Positions 31,940-40,504 are shown, counted from the stretch's first letter. The stretch is 50,069 nucleotides of DNA from an uncultured Bariatricus sp. (GCA_934320645.1 CAKRFP010000020.1:1-50069); one strand, 5' to 3'. The notes: a model not told the origin generated them from the letters alone. Numbers and translations are program-made.

Positions 31940-32449
31940 ATGAAACAGGAACGTATTGATGCTAATCAGTTAGAACTTACCGAAAAAGTAGTATCAATCA
32001 AACGTGTTACCAAAGTTGTTAAGGGTGGTCGTAACATGAGATTCACAGCTTTAGTAGTTGTTGGCGACGGAAACGGCCATGTTGGTGCAGGTTTAGGAAA
32101 AGCAGCTGAAATTCCGGAAGCAATCCGCAAAGGAAAAGAAGATGCTATGAAGAAACTTATCAAAGTTACTTTAGATGAAAACGACAGTATTACACATGAT
32201 TATATTGGAAAATTCGGAAGTGCTTCTGTACTTCTGAAAAAAGCTCCGGAAGGTACTGGTGTTATCGCAGGTGGACCGGCTCGTGCCGTAATCGAACTTG
32301 CAGGTATCAAGAACATCCGTACAAAATCTCTCGGATCTAACAACAAACAGAACGTAGTACTTGCTACTATCGAAGGTTTAAGTCAGCTGAAAGCTCCAGA
32401 AGACGTAGCTAAACTTCGCGGTAAAACTGTAGAAGAGATCTTAGGCTAG
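31940..32449 (+). CDS. rpsE: 30S ribosomal protein S5
   Basis: 169 residues. The double-stranded RNA-binding part (LTEKVVSIKRVTKVVKGGRNMRFTALVVVGDGNGHVGAGLGKA) and the C-terminal domain with GTGVIAGGPARAVIELAGIKNI are intact. It is important for decoding accuracy. AAGGAGG lies upstream. Confidence 0.97.
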   Translation: MKQERIDANQLELTEKVVSIKRVTKVVKGGRNMRFTALVVVGDGNGHVGAGLGKAAEIPEAIRKGKEDAMKKLIKVTLDENDSITHDYIGKFGSASVLLKKAPEGTGVIAGGPARAVIELAGIKNIRTKSLGSNNKQNVVLATIEGLSQLKAPEDVAKLRGKTVEEILG

Positions 32450-32462
32450 GGAGGAGATTACA

Positions 32463-32645
32463 ATGGCAAATTTAAAAATCACATTAGTAAAATCAACAAT
32501 CGGTGCTGTTCCGAAACACAGAAGAACAGTAGAAGCATTAGGCCTTAAGAAGGTTAATAAGACAGTTGTCCTTCCGGATAACGCTGCAACCAGAGGAATG
32601 GTTCAGCAGGTAAGACATCTGGTAAAAGTAGAAGAAGAAGCATAA
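32463..32645 (+). CDS. rpmD: 50S ribosomal protein L30
   Basis: 60 residues: KITLVKSTIGAVPKHRRTVEALGLKKVNKTVVLPDNAATRGMVQQVRHLVKVEE is the full bacterial L30. It follows rpsE after 13 bp with GGGAGGAG. Confidence 0.96.
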   Translation: MANLKITLVKSTIGAVPKHRRTVEALGLKKVNKTVVLPDNAATRGMVQQVRHLVKVEEEA

Positions 32646-32667
32646 ATCTTAGATAGGAGGTGTCACA

Positions 32668-33108
32668 ATGGACTTATCTAATTTAAGACCGGCTGACGGA
32701 TCAAAACATAGCGATAATTTCAGAAGAGGTCGTGGACACGGCTCAGGAAATGGTAAGACTGCTGGTAAGGGACACAAAGGTCAGAAAGCTCGTTCCGGAG
32801 CTCCGAGACCAGGTTTCGAAGGTGGACAGATGCCATTATACAGACGTATTCCTAAGAGAGGTTTCACTTGCAGAAACTCTAAGGAAATCGTTGGAATCAA
32901 TGTCAGTGCTCTTGAAGTATTTGACAACGAAGCAGTAGTTTCTGTTGAAACTCTGATTGAAGCAGGAATCGTAAAACATGCCAGAGATGGTGTTAAAATT
33001 CTTGGAAATGGAGAGTTAACCAAAAAGCTTACTGTTCAGGCAAATGCGTTCAGCGCAGGTGCTGTAGAAAAGATTGAAGCTGTTGGTGGAAAAGCAGAGG
33101 TGATCTAA
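32668..33108 (+). CDS. rplO: 50S ribosomal protein L15
   Basis: 146 residues with the Gly/Lys-rich N-terminal extension (RRGRGHGSGNGKTAGKGHKGQKARSG) that threads into 23S rRNA, and the conserved FEGGQMPLYRRIPKRGF. Its stop overlaps the secY start by one base (TAATG). Confidence 0.97.
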   Translation: MDLSNLRPADGSKHSDNFRRGRGHGSGNGKTAGKGHKGQKARSGAPRPGFEGGQMPLYRRIPKRGFTCRNSKEIVGINVSALEVFDNEAVVSVETLIEAGIVKHARDGVKILGNGELTKKLTVQANAFSAGAVEKIEAVGGKAEVI

Positions 33109-34460
33109 TGCTACAAACATTCCGTAAAGCATTTCAGATTGAAGACATACGGAGAAAAATATTGTATACCCTTGCAATGCTGTTTGTAGTAAGACTCGGA
33201 TCTCAGCTTCCGACACCGGGAGTTGATCCGACCTATATTCAGAATTTCTTTGCGAACCAGACCGGTGATTCGTTTAACTTTTTTAACGCTTTCACCGGTG
33301 GTTCGTTTGAGACAATGTCCATCTTTGCATTGAGTATTACCCCGTATATCACATCTTCCATTATTATCCAGCTTCTTACAATTGCAATCCCGAAGCTTGA
33401 GGAAATGCAGAAAGAAGGGGAAGATGGAAGGAAGAAGCTTACCGCATTAACTCGTTATGTTACAGTTGTGCTTGCTCTGATCGAATCTACCGCTATGGCT
33501 GTCGGATTTGGACGTCAGGGACTTCTGGAAAAGTTCAATTTTGTAAATGCTGCAATTGTAGTTCTTACATTAACTGCAGGATCTGCATTCCTTATGTGGA
33601 TCGGGGAACGAATTACAGAAAAAGGAGTGGGAAATGGTATTTCTATCGTCCTGCTCATTAACATTTTATCACGTATTCCAAGTGATATGACTTCACTGTA
33701 TGAGAAGTTCATCAGTGGCAAAGGTCTTGCCAGTGGAGGACTTGCAGCGATCATCATCATTGCAATCATTCTCGTACTTGTAGTATTTACGGTAATACTT
33801 CAGGATGCGGAGAGACGAATTCCGGTTCAGTATTCGCAGAAAGTACAGGGAAGAAAATCAGTAGGTGGACAGTCAACGAACATTCCGCTGAAGGTTAATA
33901 CCGCCGGAGTAATTCCGGTTATTTTCGCTTCATCTATTATGCAATTCCCGGTTGTAATTGCTTCATTTATGGGCAAGGGCAACGGAAAAGGCATCGGAAG
34001 TGAAATTCTCAGAGGCTTAAGTTCAGGAAACTGGTGTAATCCGGATAAGATTTACTATTCCTGGGGACTTATAGTATATATCGTACTTACGATTTTCTTT
34101 GCATATTTCTATACGAGCATTACTTTTAACCCGTTGGAAATTGCAAATAATATGAAAAAAAGCGGTGGATTTATCCCAGGTATCAGACCTGGAAAACCTA
34201 CTGTGGACTACTTAAATAAGATATTGAATTATATTATCTTTATTGGTGCATGCGGACTTGTAATTGTACAGGTAATTCCGTTTGTGTTCAATGGTGTGTT
34301 TGGAGCGAATGTATCATTCGGTGGAACTTCCCTGATCATTATCATCGGTGTTGTTCTTGAGACACTCAAACAGATTGAGTCTCAGATGCTCGTTCGTAAT
34401 TACACAGGATTTTTGAATGTCAAAGGAAAATCTATGAAAAATAGTTTTCTTGGATATTAA
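33108..34460 (+). CDS. secY: Preprotein translocase subunit SecY
   Basis: 450 residues with ten predicted membrane segments. The conserved cytoplasmic loops are present: RRIPVQYSQKVQGRK (~238-252) and FIPGIRPGKPTVDYLNKIL (~358-376), the latter near SecA contacts. SecY forms the protein-conducting channel. Its place after rplO is the standard spc order. A strong hairpin follows. Confidence 0.96.
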   Translation: MLQTFRKAFQIEDIRRKILYTLAMLFVVRLGSQLPTPGVDPTYIQNFFANQTGDSFNFFNAFTGGSFETMSIFALSITPYITSSIIIQLLTIAIPKLEEMQKEGEDGRKKLTALTRYVTVVLALIESTAMAVGFGRQGLLEKFNFVNAAIVVLTLTAGSAFLMWIGERITEKGVGNGISIVLLINILSRIPSDMTSLYEKFISGKGLASGGLAAIIIIAIILVLVVFTVILQDAERRIPVQYSQKVQGRKSVGGQSTNIPLKVNTAGVIPVIFASSIMQFPVVIASFMGKGNGKGIGSEILRGLSSGNWCNPDKIYYSWGLIVYIVLTIFFAYFYTSITFNPLEIANNMKKSGGFIPGIRPGKPTVDYLNKILNYIIFIGACGLVIVQVIPFVFNGVFGANVSFGGTSLIIIIGVVLETLKQIESQMLVRNYTGFLNVKGKSMKNSFLGY

Positions 34461-34470
34461 AACAATTGTA

Positions 34471-34514
34471 GCCCGTTGTCTTTTAGAGTATAATCAAAGA
34501 CAACGGGCTCTTTT
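34471..34514 (+). terminator. Hairpin terminator between secY and adk
   Basis: A perfect 13-bp stem GCCCGTTGTCTTT (34471-34483) with AAAGACAACGGGC (34496-34508), then TCTTTTG. The 12-nt loop contains TATAAT. It probably reduces transcription into adk rather than ending it fully. Confidence 0.72.
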
Positions 34515-34546
34515 GCCATTATGACATTTGAAGGAGGAATAGTAAA

Positions 34547-35191
34547 ATGAAAATCATTATGTTGGGTGCTCCTGGTGCAGGAAAAGGTACACAGGCAAAA
34601 AAAATTGCCGCTAAGTACGGAATTCCTCATATTTCAACAGGAGATATTTTCCGCGCAAATATTAAGAACGGAACAGAACTTGGAAAGAAAGCGAAGACTT
34701 ATATGGATCAGGGACTTCTTGTTCCGGATGAACTGGTCGTAGATCTGGTCGTAGACCGTGTAAGTCAGGATGACTGTACGAAAGGATATGTACTGGACGG
34801 TTTTCCACGTACGATTCCGCAGGCTGAGGCGCTTGATAAGGCACTGGAAGCGAAGGGACAGAAGATGGACTATGCAATCGATGTAGATGTTCCGGACGAA
34901 AATATTGTAAAGCGTATGGGTGGAAGACGCGCATGCGTAGGATGTGGCGCAACTTACCATCTTGTATATGCAGCACCGAAGAAAGACGGAATCTGTGATG
35001 TTTGCGGAGGAGAACTGATCCTTCGTGATGATGACAAACCGGAGACAGTTGAAAAGAGACTGCATGTATATCATGAACAGACACAGCCGCTGATCGATTA
35101 TTATACAAAAGCGGGAATTCTGAAAAGCGTTGATGGAACAGTGGATATGGAAGATGTATTCGGAGCCATTGTTTCTATATTAGGAGAGTAA
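34547..35191 (+). CDS. adk: Adenylate kinase
   Basis: 214 residues: P-loop GAPGAGKGT (residues 7-15), the FPRTIPQAEAL nucleotide segment, and a long-form lid with four cysteines (CVGCGATYH...CDVCGG, ~126-153) that bind zinc as in other Gram-positive Adks. It interconverts ATP, ADP and AMP in the cytosol. AAGGAGG lies 10 bp upstream. Confidence 0.97.
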   Translation: MKIIMLGAPGAGKGTQAKKIAAKYGIPHISTGDIFRANIKNGTELGKKAKTYMDQGLLVPDELVVDLVVDRVSQDDCTKGYVLDGFPRTIPQAEALDKALEAKGQKMDYAIDVDVPDENIVKRMGGRRACVGCGATYHLVYAAPKKDGICDVCGGELILRDDDKPETVEKRLHVYHEQTQPLIDYYTKAGILKSVDGTVDMEDVFGAIVSILGE

Positions 35192-35194
35192 CAG

Positions 35195-35959
35195 ATGCCG
35201 ATTACGATTAAATCAGAAAGAGAAATTGAACTGATGACAGAAGCCGGAAGGATTCTGGGGATCGTACATAAGGAACTGGAGAAGGCATTAAAACCAGGAA
35301 TGAGTACACTGGATATCGATGCATTAGGTGAAGAAGTTATTCGCAGCTATGGCTGCGAACCTTCTTTTCTGAATTACAATGGATATCCGGCGTCTATCTG
35401 TGTTTCTGTAAATGATGAAATCGTTCACGGGATCCCGTCAGCAAAGCACATCATAAAAGAAGGTGATATCGTGAGCCTGGATGCAGGAGTGATCTACAAA
35501 GGTTATCATTCTGATGCTGCGAGAACACATGCTGTCGGTGAGATCAGACCGGATCTTCAGAAACTGATCGATGTGACGCGGGAAAGCTTTTTCGAAGGAA
35601 TAAAATTCGCAAAAGAAGGCAATCATCTATATGATATATCCAGAGCGATCGGTGATTATGCGGAAAGTTTTGGATACGGTGTTGTCAGGGAACTGTGCGG
35701 ACATGGAATCGGGACCGGTCTTCATGAGTCACCGGAGATTCCGAATTTCCAGATGCGAAGAAGAGGACCGAAGCTGAAAGCCGGAATGACACTGGCAATT
35801 GAGCCGATGATCAATCTCGGAACTGAGCGGATCCGCTGGATGAGTGATAACTGGACAGTGGTGACGGCAGACGGAAAAGCATCAGCACATTATGAAAATA
35901 CAATTCTGATCACAAAAGACGAACCGAAGATCCTGTCGATTGCAGATGGAAATGTATAA
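35195..35959 (+). CDS. map: Methionine aminopeptidase, type I
   Basis: 254 residues, 3 bp after adk. The pita-bread fold metal ligands are visible: Asp in SLDAGVIYKGYHSDAAR (two Asp), His in CGHGIGTGLHESPEI, Glu in LAIEPMIN and Glu in HYENTILI. It removes the initiator Met when residue 2 is small. In this window PrdE (Met-Gly) would be a substrate. Confidence 0.96.
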   Translation: MPITIKSEREIELMTEAGRILGIVHKELEKALKPGMSTLDIDALGEEVIRSYGCEPSFLNYNGYPASICVSVNDEIVHGIPSAKHIIKEGDIVSLDAGVIYKGYHSDAARTHAVGEIRPDLQKLIDVTRESFFEGIKFAKEGNHLYDISRAIGDYAESFGYGVVRELCGHGIGTGLHESPEIPNFQMRRRGPKLKAGMTLAIEPMINLGTERIRWMSDNWTVVTADGKASAHYENTILITKDEPKILSIADGNV

Positions 35960-35978
35960 CAGAACAGAGGAACAGAAA

Positions 35979-36239
35979 ATGGATAGATGGGAAATAGGAA
36001 TGCTTGCGAAATCTCTGGCAGGTCATGATAAAGATAAGGTATATGTGATCGTCGGACTGGATGAACAGTATACATATCTTGCAGACGGGGAGAGGAAAAC
36101 GCTTCAGAGTCCAAAGAAAAAGAAAAAGAAACATGTACAGCTCATTAGAGAACAACATGAGATTTCCGAAGCGGATGATGTAAAGCTGAAACGGATATTA
36201 AAAGAATATAAGATGTCAGAAAAGAAGGAGGACAAATAA
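35979..36239 (+). CDS. KOW-domain RNA-binding protein (L14e-like)
   Basis: 86 residues from the ATG at 35979, preferred because AGAGG lies 8 bp upstream; the earlier in-frame ATG at 35940 would overlap map by 20 bases and lacks a site. It has a KOW-like start (WEIGMLAKSLAGHDKDKVYVIVGLDEQYTYLADGERKTL) and a lysine tract (KKKKKK) followed by a charged helix. Genes of this kind sit between map and infA in many clostridia and are annotated as ribosomal L14e/L6e/L27e-like. Its place on the ribosome is unknown. The stop abuts the infA ATG. Confidence 0.82.
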   Translation: MDRWEIGMLAKSLAGHDKDKVYVIVGLDEQYTYLADGERKTLQSPKKKKKKHVQLIREQHEISEADDVKLKRILKEYKMSEKKEDK

Positions 36240-36458
36240 ATGTCTAAAGCAGATGTAATTGAAATCGAAGGAACAGTAGTAGAAAAACTTCCGAATGCCA
36301 TGTTTCAGGTAGAACTGGAAAATGGACATCAGGTACTTGCTCATATCAGCGGAAAGCTGCGTATGAACTTTATCAAAATTTTACCGGGTGACAAAGTTAC
36401 TCTGGAACTGTCACCATACGATTTATCTAAAGGAAGAATTATCTGGAGAGATAAATAA
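36240..36458 (+). CDS. infA: Translation initiation factor IF-1
   Basis: 72 residues forming a single S1/OB fold: MSKADVIEIEGTVVEKLPNAMFQVELENGHQVLAHISGKLRMNFIKILPGDKVTLELSPYDLSKGRIIWRDK. It binds the ribosomal A site during initiation. AAGGAGG lies inside the end of the preceding gene, which it abuts directly. Confidence 0.97.
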   Translation: MSKADVIEIEGTVVEKLPNAMFQVELENGHQVLAHISGKLRMNFIKILPGDKVTLELSPYDLSKGRIIWRDK

Positions 36459-36466
36459 AATATTAC

Positions 36467-36533
36467 TTGACAAAACTAAAAGCCAGGTGATATAATTTTA
36501 TGCGAACTGTGCGAAGGACTTTTTTGCGCACAG
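36467..36533 (+). promoter_or_regulatory. Internal promoter before rpmJ with start-proximal hairpin
   Basis: TTGACA (36467-36472), 18 bp, TATAAT (36491-36496), both consensus. A hairpin CTGTGCG (36507-36513) with CGCACAG (36527-36533) begins a few bases after the expected start, so the new transcript would begin with a 5' stem that may stabilise it. Confidence 0.82.
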
Positions 36534-36576
36534 GGGGAAAATGCAGACCAGGCAAGGTATGAAAGGAGGATTTGAC

Positions 36577-36690
36577 GTGAAGGTTAGATCATCAGTAAAA
36601 CCGATTTGCGAAAAATGCAAAGTTATCAAGAGAAAAGGAAGCGTCAGAATTATCTGCGAGAATCCGAAACATAAACAGCGTCAGGGATAA
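36577..36690 (+). CDS. rpmJ: 50S ribosomal protein L36
   Basis: 37 residues, GTG start behind AAAGGAGG: KVRSSVKPICEKCKVIKRKGSVRIICENPKHKQRQG. Three cysteines and a histidine (C11, C14, C27, H32) bind zinc, so this is the C+ form like the S14 of this cluster. It is too short for many gene finders. Confidence 0.96.
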   Translation: MKVRSSVKPICEKCKVIKRKGSVRIICENPKHKQRQG

Positions 36691-37147
36691 GCATTTCACA
36701 CTTAATGAAAGCAAGCCACAGGCGAAGCTTGAATTCTAGTGTGAAAGCTGCTCCCAAGCCTTAATGACGACGAGCTCGTAAAAGCGACAGAGGAATTTAG
36801 GCGCACGGAGTGTTGACAGATTTGATTTATGTTAAATTTAATTAGGCGGCTGATAGAGGATACGCCAGAGTGTGTGTAGAGCGCTATCCACTATTTAATA
36901 TACATGAACACCACGGGCAAGTGGTTTCTAGTATATTGCTTAAAAACCGGCGGTCATTAGCCGAGAGATCGGTTGCCGGAAAGGATGCGGATACCGAACC
37001 GCATCTGGGCTGGGATATCGGACGTATCTGAGGCATTGGATACATTTTGAAAAGTCCGGTAGGGCTCTTTTTGATAACGGGATGCCCGCAGCCTCATTAT
37101 AGGACAATGTGAAACCAAAAAAAGAAAGAAAATGGAGGAAATCACAA
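36691..37147 (+). promoter_or_regulatory. 457-nt structured region before rpsM, with internal promoter
   Basis: Non-coding. First a 9-bp stem TTTCACACT/AGTGTGAAA (36694-36702/36738-36746) with inner CAAGC/GCTTG. Then a promoter, TTGACA (36813-36818), 18 bp, TTTAAT (36837-36842). The ~300-nt leader after it folds into consecutive helices: GGATA/TATCC (36858-36862/36885-36889); AATATAC/GTATATT (36897-36903/36931-36937) enclosing ACCAC/GTGGT; CCGGC/GCCGG (36947-36951/36975-36979) enclosing CCGA-GAGA-TCGG; GATGCGG/CCGCATC (36984-36990/36999-37005); and a short AGTCC/GGGCT stem followed by CTTTTT near 37050-37075. It looks like an autoregulated ribosomal leader. Confidence 0.65.
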
Positions 37148-37516
37148 ATGGCTCGTATTGCAGGTGTAGATTTACCAAGAGACAAACGTGTAGAAATCGG
37201 ATTGACTTATATCTATGGAATCGGAAGAACAAGTGCAACCCGTATTCTCGCAGAAGCAGGAGTTAATCCTGATACTCGCTGCAGAGATCTTACAGACGAC
37301 GAAGTTAAAAAGATCAGTGCAGTGATCGATGAAACTCAGACTGTTGAAGGTGATCTTAGAAGAGAGATCGCTCTTAACATCAAGAGACTTCAGGAAATCG
37401 GATGCTATAGAGGAATCCGTCACAGAAAAGGACTTCCGGTTCGTGGTCAGAAGACAAAGACCAATGCAAGAACAAGAAAAGGTCCTAAGAGAACAGTAGC
37501 AAACAAGAAGAAATAA
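37148..37516 (+). CDS. rpsM: 30S ribosomal protein S13
   Basis: 122 residues from ATG 37148 (MARIAGVDLPRDKRVEIGLTYIYGIG), chosen because GGAGG is 9 bases upstream and the longer frame from 37109 lies in the leader. The C-terminal basic tail (GLPVRGQKTKTNARTRKGPKRTVANKKK) contacts P-site tRNA. It is the first gene of the alpha operon part. Confidence 0.96.
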   Translation: MARIAGVDLPRDKRVEIGLTYIYGIGRTSATRILAEAGVNPDTRCRDLTDDEVKKISAVIDETQTVEGDLRREIALNIKRLQEIGCYRGIRHRKGLPVRGQKTKTNARTRKGPKRTVANKKK

Positions 37517-37557
37517 TTTCGACAAATAATAAATAAGGAAAGTGTAGGTTAGTTTAA

Positions 37558-37953
37558 ATGGCTAAGAAAGTTACAAAAAAAGTGACAAAAAAACGTGTCA
37601 AGAAAAACGTTGAACGCGGACAGGCACATATCCAGTCATCTTTCAATAATACAATCGTTACTTTGACAGATGCACAGGGAAATGCTTTATCATGGGCAAG
37701 TGCCGGTGGTCTTGGTTTTAGAGGTTCAAGAAAATCTACTCCATACGCAGCTCAGATGGCAGCTGAAACAGCAGCTAAAGCAGCTCTGCCGCATGGTCTT
37801 AAATCAGTAGACGTATTCGTAAAAGGACCAGGTTCAGGAAGAGAAGCAGCAATCCGTGCTCTTCAGGCATGCGGAATTGATGTAACAAGCATCAGAGACG
37901 TAACACCGGTACCACACAATGGATGCCGCCCGCCGAAGAGAAGAAGAGTCTAG
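37558..37953 (+). CDS. rpsK: 30S ribosomal protein S11
   Basis: 131 residues: N-terminal basic stretch, then GQAHIQSSFNNTIVTLTDAQGNALSWASAGGLGFRGSRKSTPYAAQMAAE and the C-terminal DVTPVPHNGCRPPKRRRV. It lies on the platform near the 3' end of 16S rRNA. The upstream site GGAAAGTGTAGG is weaker than its neighbours. Confidence 0.96.
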   Translation: MAKKVTKKVTKKRVKKNVERGQAHIQSSFNNTIVTLTDAQGNALSWASAGGLGFRGSRKSTPYAAQMAAETAAKAALPHGLKSVDVFVKGPGSGREAAIRALQACGIDVTSIRDVTPVPHNGCRPPKRRRV

Positions 37954-37979
37954 TCGAATTATTATAGGAGGATACGAAC

Positions 37980-38573
37980 ATGGCAGTAAATAGAGTCCCG
38001 GTTCTTAAAAGATGCCGTTCCCTTGGAATGGATCCGGTATATCTTGGAATTGATAAAAAGTCTAACAGACAGTTAAAGAGATCCAATAGAAAAATGAGCG
38101 AGTATGGTCTTCAGTTACGTGAAAAACAGAAAGCTAAATTCATCTATGGTGTATTAGAAAAACCGTTCCTGAACTACTTCAAGAAAGCAGATCAGATGAG
38201 CGGAATGACAGGTGAAAACCTGATGGTTCTTCTTGAATCAAGACTGGATAACGTAGTATTCCGTCTTGGATTTGCAAGAACAAGACGTGAAGCAAGACAG
38301 ATCGTTGATCACAAACAGGTTCTTGTTAACGGAAAACAGGTTAACATCCCTTCTTACCTCATCAAAGCTGGTGACGTGATCGAAATCAAAGAAGGCAAAA
38401 AGTCTTCACAGAGATACAAAGATATCGTAGAAGTTACAGGCGGACGTCTTGTTCCGGAATGGCTTGAATCAGATATCGAAAACCTGAAAGGAACAGTTAA
38501 AGAACTTCCTACTCGTGAAGCAATCGATGTTCCGGTTGACGAAATGATGATCGTCGAGTTATATTCTAAATAG
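37980..38573 (+). CDS. rpsD: 30S ribosomal protein S4
   Basis: 197 residues. The S4 RNA-binding domain (ESRLDNVVFRLGFARTRREARQIVDHKQVLVNGKQVNIPSYLIKAGDVIEI, ~88-138) is plain. The N terminus lacks the zinc-cysteine cluster of some S4 proteins. S4 starts 30S assembly and represses its own operon in E. coli and its own gene in Bacillus; the rpsM leader is one possible target. Confidence 0.96.
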   Translation: MAVNRVPVLKRCRSLGMDPVYLGIDKKSNRQLKRSNRKMSEYGLQLREKQKAKFIYGVLEKPFLNYFKKADQMSGMTGENLMVLLESRLDNVVFRLGFARTRREARQIVDHKQVLVNGKQVNIPSYLIKAGDVIEIKEGKKSSQRYKDIVEVTGGRLVPEWLESDIENLKGTVKELPTREAIDVPVDEMMIVELYSK

Positions 38574-38719
38574 AACGCATTCATATAAAATGCAATACTT
38601 AACGGACCTGATTTCTGGGTTCGTTAAGGTTCTGTTAGGAAATATCCTGTTTTTATGAGAAAACAGGACAAAAACTGACACCCTCAACATACAAAAACCC
38701 ATAAGGAGGGACCAAAATA

Positions 38720-39679
38720 GTGTTTGATTTTAATAAACCTAATATTGAAATTGCAGAGATTTCAGATGATAAGAAGTATGGCAGATTTGTTGTAGAACCA
38801 CTCGAAAGAGGATATGGTACAACACTTGGAAACTCTCTGAGAAGAATTATGCTTTCTTCTCTGCCGGGAGCTGCAATCAGCCAGATTAAAATCGACGGAG
38901 TATTGCATGAGTTCAGTTCTATTCCGGGAGTAAAGGAAGACGTAACTGAAATTATCATGAATTTAAAAACACTCGCAATTAAGAATTCTTCCGAGACAGA
39001 TGAGCCGAAGACAGCTTATATCGAATTTGAGGGAGAGGGCGTAGTTACCGGTGCTGATATTCAGGCAGATTCAGATATTGAAATCATGAATCCGGAAACT
39101 GTAATCGCTACACTTAATGGCGGTGCAGACAGCAAGCTTTATATGGAACTGACTATCACAAAAGGAAGAGGATATGTAGGTTCTGATAAGAATAAGACAG
39201 AAGATATGCCGATTGGTGTGATTCCGATCGACTCTATCTACACACCGGTTGAGCGTGTAAATCTTACAGTTCAGAACACTCGTGTCGGACAGATTACCGA
39301 TTATGATAAACTCACACTTGATGTTTATACAAACGGTACACTTGCACCGGATGAAGCAGTCAGCCTTGCTGCAAAAGTATTAAATGAACATCTTAAACTC
39401 TTTATCGACCTTTCAGAAGTTGCTCAGTCAGCTGAAGTTATGATTGAAAAAGAAGATGATGAAAAAGAAAAAGTTCTTGAAATGAGTATTGATGAACTTG
39501 AACTTTCTGTTCGTTCATACAACTGTCTGAAGAGAGCAGGAATCAATACTGTTGAAGAACTTACCAACAGAACATCAGAAGATATGATGAAAGTTCGTAA
39601 TCTTGGACGTAAGTCTCTTGAAGAGGTTCTTGCTAAATTAAAAGAACTTGGTCTTGAACTCAGCCAGGGAGACGAATAA
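38720..39679 (+). CDS. rpoA: RNA polymerase alpha subunit
   Basis: 319 residues, GTG start behind AAGGAGG. The N-terminal dimerisation domain has the signature GRFVVEPLERGYGTTLGNSLRRIMLSSLPGAA (~21-52). The C-terminal domain (~248-310: LELSVRSYNCLKRAGINTVEELTNRTSEDMMKVRNLGRKSLEEVLAKL) binds UP elements and activators. The 146-bp gap before it has two hairpins (CTTAACG/CGTTAAG and CCTGTTTT/AAAACAGG) that may tune its level against rpsD. Confidence 0.97.
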   Translation: MFDFNKPNIEIAEISDDKKYGRFVVEPLERGYGTTLGNSLRRIMLSSLPGAAISQIKIDGVLHEFSSIPGVKEDVTEIIMNLKTLAIKNSSETDEPKTAYIEFEGEGVVTGADIQADSDIEIMNPETVIATLNGGADSKLYMELTITKGRGYVGSDKNKTEDMPIGVIPIDSIYTPVERVNLTVQNTRVGQITDYDKLTLDVYTNGTLAPDEAVSLAAKVLNEHLKLFIDLSEVAQSAEVMIEKEDDEKEKVLEMSIDELELSVRSYNCLKRAGINTVEELTNRTSEDMMKVRNLGRKSLEEVLAKLKELGLELSQGDE

Positions 39680-39826
39680 AAAGTTCCCGTTTCGCATGTG
39701 AATACAGGCAGAAACACTGACACACGATCTGGCTAGTAAGCCCGATGAAAGCATAACCAGATGGCATATCCGCAGTAAGACCGAAGGTGCATGCCGGTAT
39801 GTCCCGAATAATGGAGGATTAAAAAA

Positions 39827-40363
39827 ATGGCAAAGTATAGAAAACTTGGAAGAACAGCAAGTCAGAGAAAAGCATTACTGAGAAATCAGGTAACAATGCT
39901 TCTTCAGCACGGAAAAATCAGAACAACAGAAGCTAAAGCTAAAGAAATCCGTAAGATCGCAGAAGGTCTTATCGCTTCAGCTGTAAAAGAAAAAGATAAC
40001 TTTGAAGAAGTTACAATCAAAGCTAAAGTTGCTAAGAAAGATGCAGAAGGCAAGAGAGTTAAAGAAGTAGTAGATGGTAAGAAAGTTACTGTATACGAAG
40101 AAGTTGAAAAGACAATCAAAAAAGACAATCCGTCAAGACTTCATGCAAGACGTCAGATGCTGAAAGTACTTTACCCTGTAACAGAAGTTCCAACTGCTGC
40201 AGCTGGAAAGAAGAAAAATACAAAAGAAGTTGATTTGGTAGACAAACTGTTTACAGAGATCGCTCCGAAGTATGCAAACCGCAACGGCGGATACACAAGA
40301 ATCATCAAAATTGGACAGCGTAAAGGTGACGCTGCAATGGAAGTTATTCTTGAGCTTGTATAA
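39827..40363 (+). CDS. rplQ: 50S ribosomal protein L17, extended form
   Basis: 178 residues against about 120 in B. subtilis. The normal L17 core is at 1-53 (MAKYRKLGRTASQRKALLRNQ) and from 102 on (PSRLHARRQ...RNGGYTRIIKIGQRKGDAAMEVILEL). Between them, residues ~54-101 form a lysine/valine-rich insert (IKAKVAKKDAEGKRVKEVV..KKVTVYEEVEKTI) with a beta-hairpin look. The frame is continuous, so this is a genuine insertion. It is the last gene of the ribosomal cluster; AATGGAGG lies upstream. Confidence 0.94.
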   Translation: MAKYRKLGRTASQRKALLRNQVTMLLQHGKIRTTEAKAKEIRKIAEGLIASAVKEKDNFEEVTIKAKVAKKDAEGKRVKEVVDGKKVTVYEEVEKTIKKDNPSRLHARRQMLKVLYPVTEVPTAAAGKKKNTKEVDLVDKLFTEIAPKYANRNGGYTRIIKIGQRKGDAAMEVILELV

Positions 40364-40377
40364 TCAAATGAAAATGA

Positions 40378-40409
40378 AAGCCACAGGTAGTTATGCCTGT
40401 GGTTTTTTT
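40378..40409 (+). terminator. Terminator of the ribosomal/rpoA cluster
   Basis: CCACAGG (40381-40387) with CCTGTGG (40396-40402), loop of 8, followed by seven T residues. Confidence 0.9.
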
Positions 40410-40425
40410 CTGCCCTTTTTTCACC

Positions 40426-40454
40426 TTTCTTTCTGACAAAAGTCAGTGTATAAT
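40426..40454 (+). promoter_or_regulatory. Promoter of the sensor SBP-two-component operon
   Basis: TATAAT (40449-40454) is consensus; the -35 at 17 bp (TTTCTT, 40426-40431) is poor. An inverted repeat CTGAC-AAAA-GTCAG (40433-40446) fills the spacer and could bind an activator or repressor. Confidence 0.6.
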
Positions 40455-40504
40455 AGAAAACATCTGAAAAAGGTGTTCGTTAGCAGACATGAAGGAGGAA
40501 CAGC

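Noticed and set aside
37109..37147. N-terminal extension of S13
   Set aside because: The extra 13 codons do not match S13 and the ribosome site lies at 37134-37138, serving ATG 37148.
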